This document shows positions 1-7,374 of a stretch of DNA of 7,374 nt, in pieces. The position numbers and the translations under genes are program-made. Where the stretch lies: contig JACQAF010000017.1 in NCBI GenBank assembly GCA_016195145.1, positions 1-7,374 of the forward strand. Direction: 5' to 3'. Numbering within the stretch: position 1 is the first letter of the stretch; every line of letters begins with the position of its first letter. The stretch is from Rhodospirillales bacterium (lineage in GTDB: Bacteria > Pseudomonadota > Alphaproteobacteria > CACIAM-22H2). A model generated the notes under the pieces. That model saw only the letters and a program-made list of their open reading frames with translations. It was not told the origin of the DNA and did no database searches.

Positions 1-384
1 CAGGCCTGCGTCAATTCGATCGAGCAGCGAGACGAGCTCGGTCAGCGGCGAATCTTCAACCGCCTCGCCGGCCTTCATGACGACACGCCACGCCTCTTGT
101 GATTCTTGAACGATCAGGCGCGCGATCTTGGCGCCGACGCGGGCCGGCAGGTCGATCCAGCCATGAACGTTCCAGCTCTTGATCAGGTCGCCGCCCCATT
201 CGGCGTCCGCCACCTCGGCGAGGCGCGCCGGCGTCGCCCGGGGCAGGGCGCCCAGCGAATTGCCGTCGAGATAGATCACGTCGGGCGGCAGCGCGAATTC
301 GGCGCGGAAACGGGCGAGCGGATCGGCCGCGTCGCGCGCCGCCAGCGCCGCGCGGGTCGGCGCCGTCTCGCCGCGCGCGCTCAC
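1..384 (-). CDS. kynU: Kynureninase, N-terminal part, joined to an unrelated in-frame segment; runs off the window
   Basis: Kynureninase is a PLP enzyme that cleaves kynurenine to anthranilate and alanine (tryptophan catabolism). The frame starts at GTG 384, overlaps the kynB stop as GTGA, and has a GGGAG ribosome binding site at 390-394. It stays open for 128 codons to base 1. Residues 1-91 match the family: VIYLDGNSLGALPR near residues 36-49, then EWGGDLIKSWNVHGWIDLP and RVGAKIARLI ending at residue 91. After that the expected stretch (a GEVVV-like strand followed by DST-S-N) is absent and is replaced by IVQESQEAWRVVMKAGEAVE and onward, which I do not recognise. A/T-ending codons rise from 8 of 91 to 13 of 37 at the same place (hand count). 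This points to a junction near base 111: a rearrangement, a pseudogene or an assembly chimera. The identity of the first part is firm; a working enzyme is unlikely as drawn. Confidence 0.8.
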   Translation of the reverse strand, partial: MSARGETAPTRAALAARDAADPLARFRAEFALPPDVIYLDGNSLGALPRATPARLAEVADAEWGGDLIKSWNVHGWIDLPARVGAKIARLIVQESQEAWRVVMKAGEAVEDSPLTELVSLLDRIDAGL

Positions 385-1015
385 GCAAGCTCCCGCAGCA
401 CGGCGCGCACCGGGGCGGCGTCGAGCCCGGCGAGCTTCAGCGGCAGCGCGATTAGCTCGTAATCGCCTGCCGGCACGCCGTCGAGCACCAGCCCTTCGAG
501 GATCGACAGCCCGTGCCGGCGCACGGCGTGATGGGCGTCCATGGTCTTCGAGTCCTGCGGGTCGAGCGACGGCGTGTCGATGCCGATCAGCTTCACCCCG
601 CGCGCGGCAAGCAGCTCGATCGTATCGGCCGCGACAGCGGTGAAGTCGCGATCCCAGCGCTCGACCGGGTTTTTCGCATAGGTGCGGACGATCAGCCGCT
701 CGACCGGCGGGTCGAGATGGCGCGCGACATGTTCGGGCAGGACGAGCGGTTTCGCCCCGGCCGCGTCGACCAGCCGGCACGGGCCGAGATAGCGCGCGAG
801 ATCGAGCCCGCCCACCGGCCGGCCGCGTCGTAATGCAGCGGCGCATCGGCATGCGCGCCGGTATGGGTCGACATGGTGAATTTGGACACGTTGACCGGAC
901 AGCCCGGCGCCAGCGCCCAGGTGCGCGCCTCGGCATACGCGGTGTCGCCCGGCCAGACCGGAATCCCGGGGCGAATCGGCGGGCTGATGTCCCACAATCT
1001 GGCGGCCGGCGGCAT
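381..1015 (-). pseudogene. kynB: Kynurenine formamidase, frameshifted
   Basis: KynB is a metal-dependent arylformamidase that hydrolyses N-formylkynurenine to kynurenine, the step before KynU. From ATG 1015 the first frame reads MPPAARLWDISPP, WPGDTAYAE and the metal-binding motif HTGAHADAPLH (residues 51-61), which are hallmarks of the family. Near base 815-824 the homology moves to another frame. That frame continues VGGLDLARYLGPCRLV, RTYAKNPVERWDRDF, GIDTPSLDPQDSKTMDAHH and GDYELIALPLKLAGLDA, and ends at TGA 383-381. Restoring one CCGG unit (4 bases) gives the residue spacing I recall for the family and about 212 residues, the normal length. There is no clear ribosome binding site before the ATG. 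The gene lies 50 bases after htpG and its stop overlaps the kynU start, so kynB-kynU is an operon. It is either a true pseudogene or a sequencing or assembly error in a GC-rich tract. Confidence 0.85.
815..824. repeat. CCGG tract at the kynB frameshift
   Basis: The plus strand reads CCGGCCGGCC, that is 2.5 units of CCGG, exactly where the kynB homology changes frame. Adding one unit restores a continuous KynB frame (DAAGRPVGGLDLARYLG) with family-typical spacing. Loss of one unit by slippage, or a base-calling error in the tract, would explain the break. The tract itself is seen; its causal role is inferred. Confidence 0.6.
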
Positions 1016-1065
1016 GGGAGCGAGGCTACGCCGGCCCGCGCCGCCGGCGCAAGCCGGGCGATGGT

Positions 1066-2895
1066 CTAAATAAACCCGCGGGCGAGGGCGCTCGCCATGC
1101 GCCGGGCGAAGGCGACCGGGTCGGCGAGCGGTTCGCCCTCGACGATCAGCGCCTGATCGAGCAGCAGATGCGCCGCTTCCTCGATCCGCTCGCGCCGCTC
1201 GGCGTTAAGGGCGTCGGGCCTGGCGAGCTCGGCATTGAGCTTGCCGATCAGGGGGTGGTCGGGGTTGACCTCGAGGATGCGTTTCGCGCTCGCGTCGAGC
1301 TGGTGGTGCTGGCGCAACAGGCGCTCCATATGGATGTCGATGTCGCTTTCGTCGGCGACCAGGCACACCGCGCTGTCGGTCAGGCGCTCGGAGGCGCGCA
1401 CGTCCTTCACCCGGTCCTGGAGGGCGAGGCGGAACAGGGCGACGAGCGCGCCGATATCGGCGCCGTCGGCGGCGGGCTTTTCCTTTTCCTTCGTCCCCTC
1501 GGGCAGCGGGATTTTCGACAGGTCGGCGGCGCCGCGCGTCACCGACTTGAATTTCTTGCCCTGGTAGGCGCCGACCGAGGCGACCCAGAATTCGTCGACC
1601 GGATCGGCGAATAGCAGCACCTCGATGCCGCGCTTGGCGTAGCCCTCGATCTGCGGGCTGGCGGCGAGCGCCTTGGGGTCGTCGCCGGCGACGTAATAAA
1701 TCGCCTCCTGCCCCGGCTTCAGGCGGCCGACATAGTCGGCGAGGCTGGCGATCCCTGGCCCGGCGGTGGAGCCGAAGCGGGCAAGGCCGAGCAGCGCCTC
1801 GCGGTGGTCGGGGTCCTCGTAGAGACCTTCCTTGAGGACGGGGCCGAAATTCTCCCAGAACCGGGCGTAGTCGTCGGGCGCGTCCTTGGCCTTTTTCTCC
1901 AGCTCGCCGAGAACGCGCGCGACCAGCCCCGCCCGGATGCGGACGAGGATCGGGTTGTGCTGCAGCATCTCGCGGCTGATGTTGAGCGGCAGGTCTTCCG
2001 AATCGACGACGCCGCGCAGGAAACGCAGATAGCCGGGCAGCAGCCCCTCGGCCTTGTCGGTGATGTAGACGCGCTTGACGTATAGCTTCACGCCGTGGCG
2101 ACGCTCGGGCAGGTAGAGGTCGTAGGGCCGCGAGCTGGGGATGAACAAGAGGCTCGCGTACTCGATCTTGCCTTCGGCCCGCCAGTGCAGGGTAAGCCAC
2201 GGATCGGCCGCGTCCTTGAGCATCGGCGCATGGGCGACATGGGCGTAGAATTCGCGGTACTGCTCGGGCGCGATGTCGTTGCGCGAACGCATCCACAGGG
2301 CCGAGGCGCGGTTGATCGTCTCGTCCTGGTCGCCCTCTTTCTCGCCAAGCAGGACGATCGGCAGCGCGATATGGTCGGAATACTGCCGGACGATGGCGCG
2401 CAGCCGGTCGGGTTCGAGAAACTCGGCCGCGTCCTCGCGCAGATGGAGGGTGACGGTCGTCCCGCGCTTGGCGCGCTCGGCCGGGGCGATCGAATAGGCG
2501 CCGAGGCCGCCGGAGGTCCAGCGCCAGGCCTTGTCATCGCCCGCCTTGCGGGTGAGGACATCGACCCGGTCGGCGACCATGAACGCCGAATAGAAGTTTT
2601 CGACCAGATCGTCGTGATTCATGCCCATGCCGTTATCGACGATGGCGAGCAGGCGGGCGGCCTTGTCGACGGCGAGGGTGACGCGGAACTCGCCGTCATC
2701 GACGGTCAGTTCGGGCCGGGTGATCGCCTCGTAGCGCAGGCGGTCGCAGGCGTCGGAGGCGTTGGAGATCAGCTCGCGCAGGAAGACGCGCCGGTCGCTG
2801 TAGAGCGAGTGGGCGACAATATCGAGAAGCCGGCTGACCTCGGCCTGGAATTCGTGCTTTTCCTCGGTGGCGACGCCGGCGGACTGCGCGCTCAT
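1066..2895 (-). CDS. htpG: Hsp90-family chaperone HtpG with ATP-lid deletion
   Basis: HtpG is the cytosolic bacterial Hsp90, an ATP-driven dimeric chaperone for client remodelling under heat and other stress. The start at ATG 2895 gives MSAQSAGVATEEKHEFQAEV and has GGGAG 8 bases upstream. A frame extension to 2952 would cross the predicted promoter. There are 609 codons; E. coli HtpG has 624. The GHKL ATPase domain shows FLRELISNASDACDRLR (residues 38-54), DNGMGM (87-92) and RGTTVTLHL (144-152). The middle domain shows LYVKRVYITD and DLPLNISREMLQ, with the catalytic-loop Arg at 308. The C-terminal dimerisation part ends HLLLDQALIVEGEPLADP and onward. Oddly, LVENF (97-101) runs straight into YSAFMVADRV. 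About 33 residues normally between them are missing: the ATP lid with GT-A-SGT and GQFGVGF. The frame is kept. Family identity is certain. ATPase function as drawn is doubtful, and an assembly deletion is possible. Confidence 0.96.
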   Translation of the reverse strand: MSAQSAGVATEEKHEFQAEVSRLLDIVAHSLYSDRRVFLRELISNASDACDRLRYEAITRPELTVDDGEFRVTLAVDKAARLLAIVDNGMGMNHDDLVENFYSAFMVADRVDVLTRKAGDDKAWRWTSGGLGAYSIAPAERAKRGTTVTLHLREDAAEFLEPDRLRAIVRQYSDHIALPIVLLGEKEGDQDETINRASALWMRSRNDIAPEQYREFYAHVAHAPMLKDAADPWLTLHWRAEGKIEYASLLFIPSSRPYDLYLPERRHGVKLYVKRVYITDKAEGLLPGYLRFLRGVVDSEDLPLNISREMLQHNPILVRIRAGLVARVLGELEKKAKDAPDDYARFWENFGPVLKEGLYEDPDHREALLGLARFGSTAGPGIASLADYVGRLKPGQEAIYYVAGDDPKALAASPQIEGYAKRGIEVLLFADPVDEFWVASVGAYQGKKFKSVTRGAADLSKIPLPEGTKEKEKPAADGADIGALVALFRLALQDRVKDVRASERLTDSAVCLVADESDIDIHMERLLRQHHQLDASAKRILEVNPDHPLIGKLNAELARPDALNAERRERIEEAAHLLLDQALIVEGEPLADPVAFARRMASALARGFI

Positions 2896-2903
2896 CGTGA
2901 TGG

Positions 2904-2908
2904 CTCCC
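2904..2908 (-). promoter_or_regulatory. Ribosome binding site of htpG
   Basis: On the minus strand GGGAG lies 8 bases before ATG 2895. It supports this start over the in-frame ATG at 2952, which would add a cysteine-rich 19-residue extension not seen in HtpG proteins. Confidence 0.7.
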
Positions 2909-2931
2909 GGTTCGTTGGGCAGGCAGGCGCA

Positions 2932-2960
2932 ATATGGGCAAGGCCGGTCCATCCGGCAAG
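2932..2960 (-). promoter_or_regulatory. Heat-shock (RpoH) promoter of htpG
   Basis: On the minus strand CTTGCC (2960-2955) is followed after 17 bases by CCATAT (2937-2932), within the context CCCATATTG. This resembles alphaproteobacterial sigma-32 promoters (CTTG in the -35 box, a C-rich -10 box with TAT). Transcription would begin near 2925, giving a leader of about 30 bases before ATG 2895. A short GC stem (GCCCC at 2960-2964, GGGGC at 2970-2974) touches the -35 box. No CIRCE-like inverted repeat was seen, so control by RpoH rather than HrcA is inferred. Confidence 0.6.
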
Positions 2961-3010
2961 CCCCCCGACGGGGCAGGAATAAGGCGGGCAGGGGGATTGG
3001 CGGCCTTGCA

Positions 3011-3039
3011 TTGACGCCCGAAAACCCCGATCTTTAAAG
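3011..3039 (+). promoter_or_regulatory. Possible promoter of the helicase operon
   Basis: TTGACG (3011-3016) is followed 16-17 bases later by an A/T-rich patch, TTTAAAG (3033-3039), the only such patch before the helicase. If used, transcription would start at or just beyond ATG 3043, implying a nearly leaderless message. That would fit the missing Shine-Dalgarno sequence but is awkward in spacing. The call is weak. Confidence 0.2.
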
Positions 3040-3042
3040 ACG

Positions 3043-5525
<2,483 letters not shown>

Positions 5526-5529
<4 letters not shown>

Positions 5530-5918
5530 ACGCCGATTCCCCGCCGACCCAGCGCCTCGATAAATGGCTATGGTGCGCGCGATTTTTCCGCTCGCGCAGT
5601 CTCGCGGCCCGGTTGTGCAACGAAGGGCGGCTGCGCATCGCTGGGCGAGTAGTGGCCAAGGCCCATTACGCCCTGAAACCCGGGGATGTGTTGACCTTTC
5701 CGTACGGGACGGATATTCGGGTGGTGCGGGTGGCGACGCTGGCCAAGCGTCGAGGCCCAGCCGCCGAAGCGCGAGGCCTTTACGAGGATCTCGCGCTGGC
5801 GATGGAGAAAGCCGCCGATCCGGCGGCCGATCCGGCGATCGCTGTGCGCGAGTCGGGGGCGGGGCGGCCGACCAAGGCCGAGCGCCGCGCCCTCGAACGG
5901 TTGCGCGGCGAGAGATAG
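5526..5918 (+). CDS. S4-domain RNA-binding protein, HslR-like
   Basis: This small 130-residue RNA-binding protein resembles the heat-shock protein Hsp15 (HslR, 133 residues in E. coli). HslR binds the free 50S subunit carrying a stalled nascent chain and helps recycle it. The S4 domain covers about residues 9-70: QRLDKWLWCARFFRSRSLAA, then EGRLRIAGRVV, KAHYALKPGDVLTF and the strand IRVVRV. A basic tail follows, including RRGPAAEARGLYEDL and GRPTKAERRALERLRG, both typical of the family. The start is GTG 5526, overlapping the helicase stop as GTGA; no strong ribosome binding site is present, consistent with coupled translation. A 12-bp tandem repeat encodes ADPA twice between domain and tail. 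Pairing with the helicase suggests a shared job on RNA or ribosomes; this is inferred. Confidence 0.88.
5814..5837 (+). repeat. 12-bp tandem duplication within the S4 gene
   Basis: GCCGATCCGGCG occurs twice in direct succession (5814-5825 and 5826-5837) and encodes Ala-Asp-Pro-Ala twice in the linker before the basic C-terminus. The frame is kept and the linker is likely flexible, so no functional effect is expected. Confidence 0.85.
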
Positions 5919-5936
5919 GCGAGAGCGGTGGGGGAT

Positions 5937-6653
5937 ATGAGTCTGGACGCGACATTCTTGCTGGGCCTGCTTCAGATCATCGGCATCGACATCATCCTGT
6001 CGGGCGACAATGCGGTGATTATCGCGCTGGCCTGCCGGTCGCTGCCCGAGCGGCAGCGGCGCATGGGAATCCTTTTCGGCGCTGGTGCGGCGGTCGGGCT
6101 GCGAATCGTCTTCGCCGTGTTCATCACCTTCCTGATGGGCGTGCCCTATCTCAAGATCGTCGGCGGCGTGCTGTTGCTGTGGATCGGCTACAAGTTGATG
6201 ATCCCCGAGGATGAGAACAAAGGCGATGGCGTTGCTAGCGGCGGCACGCTGTGGGCCGCTATACGCATTATCGTGATTGCCGATGCGGTGATGAGCCTCG
6301 ATAACGTCATTGCCATCGCCGCCGCCGCCAAGGGCAGCGTGACCCTGCTGGTCATCGGTCTGCTGATCAGCATGCCGCTGGTGATCTTCGGCGCGACACT
6401 GATGATTCACCTGATCGCCCGGTTCCCGATCATCGTGCCGCTAGGCGCGGCGCTGATCGGCTGGATCGGCGGCGAGACGATTGTCACCGATCCGGTCATC
6501 CACGACTGGATCATTGCTCAGGGCAAATGGCTCGAATACGCCGCCGCCGCGGCCGGCGCATTCGGCGTCATCGTGGTCGGTAAGTATCTAGCCAGCCGCG
6601 CCGCGCGCCGCGCCAAACCGGTGGTCGATCTCGCCGCGGAGGACCGTCGATGA
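5937..6653 (+). CDS. TerC/YjbE-family integral membrane protein
   Basis: This 238-residue protein of the TerC superfamily (YjbE/YkoY type) lies in the inner membrane. Members are linked to tellurite resistance and, in several bacteria, to manganese export; the substrate here is not known. It shows the family's paired acidic membrane motifs DIILSGDNAVIIALA (residues 18-32, GDN at 23-25) and DAVMSLDN (116-123). About seven hydrophobic segments are visible, roughly at 6-32, 44-68, 71-88, 108-130, 134-161, 165-184 and 200-219, and the protein ends in a basic tail (RAARRAK). The start is ATG 5937, preceded by GGTGGGGG; GTG 5928 is an alternative adding three residues. It lies 18 bases after the S4 gene, too close for a yybP-ykoY manganese riboswitch. 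Its stop overlaps the uspA start as ATGA. Confidence 0.9.
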   Translation: MSLDATFLLGLLQIIGIDIILSGDNAVIIALACRSLPERQRRMGILFGAGAAVGLRIVFAVFITFLMGVPYLKIVGGVLLLWIGYKLMIPEDENKGDGVASGGTLWAAIRIIVIADAVMSLDNVIAIAAAAKGSVTLLVIGLLISMPLVIFGATLMIHLIARFPIIVPLGAALIGWIGGETIVTDPVIHDWIIAQGKWLEYAAAAAGAFGVIVVGKYLASRAARRAKPVVDLAAEDRR

Positions 6654-7084
6654 CGTCTGCCAAGCACAAGCTGCTCGTCCCTTCGGACGGCTCGCCCAAT
6701 GCCGGCCGGGCGCTCGATCATGCCATCGGGCTGGTCCGCGCCGGCTTCGCCGACGAACTTCATCTTCTGAACGTTCAGCCATCGGTCGGCGGCGCAGTGG
6801 CGACCTTCGTCGGCCGGGCGGAGATCAGGAGCTTTCATCACGACGAGGGCATGAAAGCGCTCGCCGCGCCAAAGGCGCGGGCGGAACAGGCCGGCATCGC
6901 GGCGAAGCCGCATATCGGCGTCGGCACACCGGGCCCGACCATTGCCGCCTTCGCGCGCGAGCTTGGCTGCGACCAGATCGTCATGGGCACGCGTGGGCTC
7001 GGCGCGGCGGCCGGCCTGTTGCTCGGATCGGTGACGACCGAGGTGCTGCGCCAGACCGATATCCCAGTAACGCTGGTGAAATGA
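6650..7084 (+). CDS. Universal stress protein, UspA family, ATP-binding type
   Basis: This 144-residue single-domain cytosolic UspA-fold protein probably acts as an ATP-binding stress or signalling factor. The N-terminal strand and first loop read KLLVPSDGSPNAGRALDHA (residues 7-25), including the Asp at 13 used for adenine contact in the family. The second strand is ELHLLNVQP. The C-terminal signature is VMGTRGLGAAAGLLLGSV (111-128), which fits G-2X-G-9X-G-S exactly, so it belongs to the ATP-binding branch. It ends with IPVTLVK, the usual last strand. ATG 6650 overlaps the TerC stop by 4 bases and has GGAGG at 6638-6642, 7 bases upstream. Close coupling suggests it is produced together with the TerC protein. 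What it senses is not visible. Confidence 0.93.
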   Translation: MTSAKHKLLVPSDGSPNAGRALDHAIGLVRAGFADELHLLNVQPSVGGAVATFVGRAEIRSFHHDEGMKALAAPKARAEQAGIAAKPHIGVGTPGPTIAAFARELGCDQIVMGTRGLGAAAGLLLGSVTTEVLRQTDIPVTLVK

Positions 7085-7090
7085 CAGGGC

Positions 7091-7114
7091 CGTAGGAAGG
7101 GGAAAATCCCTACG
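7091..7114. other. Short inverted repeat after uspA
   Basis: CGTAGG (7091-7096) and CCTACG (7109-7114) form a perfect 6-bp stem around a 12-base purine-rich loop, starting six bases after the uspA stop. No T-run follows on the plus strand, so it is not a standard intrinsic terminator. It could be a weak terminator, an RNA end-stabilising hairpin or chance. Confidence 0.25.
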
Positions 7115-7161
7115 TTCCTTGGGGTTGCGCGGTCGGCCGGCACGTGTTACCCCACGCCGCT

Positions 7162-7187
7162 CGATGTCGTTAGCCGATGTCGTTAGC
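7162..7187 (+). repeat. 13-bp perfect tandem repeat upstream of fdxA
   Basis: CGATGTCGTTAGC occurs twice head to tail (7162-7174 and 7175-7187) and is followed by one more C. It ends 22 bases before the fdxA ATG, in the region where a promoter or leader would lie. It could be paired binding sites or a recent slippage duplication. Confidence 0.9.
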
Positions 7188-7209
7188 CTATGCGTGCGGA
7201 GACTTGCGG

Positions 7210-7374
7210 ATGACTTATGTCGTCACCGAAGCTTGCATCAAGTGCAAGTACATGGATTGCGTCGAGGTGTGCCCCGTCGATTGCTTCTACGAGGGCGAGA
7301 ACATGCTCGTCATCAAGCCTGACGAGTGCATCGATTGCGGCGTCTGCGAGCCTGAATGCCCGGCCGAAGCCATC
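7210..7374 (+). CDS. fdxA: 7Fe ferredoxin FdxA, N-terminal 55 residues; runs off the window
   Basis: This is a small soluble electron carrier with one [3Fe-4S] and one [4Fe-4S] cluster, like Azotobacter ferredoxin I. The start is ATG 7210 with GGAG at 7198-7201, 8 bases upstream. Visible cysteines are C9, C12, C17, C21, C25, C40, C43, C46 and C50. The first set (CIKCKYMDCVEVCPVDC) and second set (CIDCGVCEPECP) match the family pattern, including the interleaved distant Cys of each cluster. The order ends at AEAI; about 50 further residues would be expected beyond the window. It has its own 125-base upstream region, so it may be transcribed separately from the uspA operon. In related bacteria fdxA is commonly close behind the S4 gene and ahead of a CarD regulator; the latter would lie outside this window. 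Confidence 0.95.
   Translation, partial: MTYVVTEACIKCKYMDCVEVCPVDCFYEGENMLVIKPDECIDCGVCEPECPAEAI

Noticed and set aside
56..388. An open frame of 110 codons overlapping the kynU start
   Set aside because: It is Arg-rich and without homology; the GTG 384 frame carries the kynureninase motifs.
815..824. Programmed ribosomal frameshifting in kynB
   Set aside because: There is no slippery heptamer or precedent for the family; a missing CCGG unit explains it more simply.
1016..1065. A GC-rich stem (GCCGGC repeats) between htpG and kynB as a terminator
   Set aside because: There is no T-run, and such palindromes are common by chance at this GC content.
1205..2296. A 363-codon minus-strand frame inside htpG, and long plus-strand frames opposite htpG
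   Set aside because: They have shadow-frame composition; htpG explains this DNA fully with conserved motifs.
2896..2952. An N-terminal extension of HtpG from ATG 2952
   Set aside because: It would cover the -10 box of the predicted promoter, lacks a ribosome binding site, and adds sequence not typical of HtpG; ATG 2895 has GGGAG at good spacing.
5919..5936. A yybP-ykoY manganese riboswitch ahead of the TerC gene
   Set aside because: Only 18 bases separate it from the S4 gene, far too short for the aptamer.
7119..7322. A 67-codon plus-strand frame overlapping fdxA
   Set aside because: It is out of frame with the cysteine-patterned ferredoxin, which is unmistakable in the frame from 7210.

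Overview
The window is GC-rich and gene-dense, with the codon use (mostly G/C third positions) and gene content of an alphaproteobacterium. The best taxonomic clue is the SUV3-like DEAD/DEAH-type helicase followed with a 4-base overlap by an S4-domain protein and, further on, the 7Fe ferredoxin FdxA. That grouping is familiar from Rhodospirillales, Rhizobiales and related orders. The exact genus cannot be read from this sequence.

Left half (1-2895, all minus strand): reading in the direction of transcription, htpG (Hsp90 chaperone), then after 50 bases kynB (kynurenine formamidase), then with a GTGA overlap the 5' part of kynU (kynureninase). Each of these genes carries a lesion. HtpG lacks about 33 residues of its ATP lid by an in-frame deletion. 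kynB is split by a frameshift at a CCGG tract. kynU stops resembling kynureninase after residue 91, where codon use also changes, although the frame stays open to the window edge. Either this block is decaying or rearranged, or the assembly has errors here. The sequence alone cannot decide.

Middle (2896-3042): a 147-base divergent intergenic region. On the minus strand it holds a good match to an RpoH (sigma-32) heat-shock promoter for htpG (CTTGCC, 17 bases, CCATAT). This also fixes the htpG start at 2895.

Right half (3043-7374, all plus strand): SUV3-like RNA helicase, HslR-like S4 protein, a TerC/YjbE-family membrane protein, a UspA-type universal stress protein, then 125 bases with a 13-bp tandem repeat, and the start of fdxA. 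Helicase to uspA looks like one operon (overlaps of 4 bases, a gap of 18, an overlap of 4). Its likely themes are RNA and ribosome maintenance plus metal and stress handling. All five proteins carry their family motifs and look intact as far as they are visible. No CRISPR array, tRNA, rRNA, insertion sequence or phage gene was seen, and I found no clearly new multi-gene system. The most unusual item is the lid-less HtpG.
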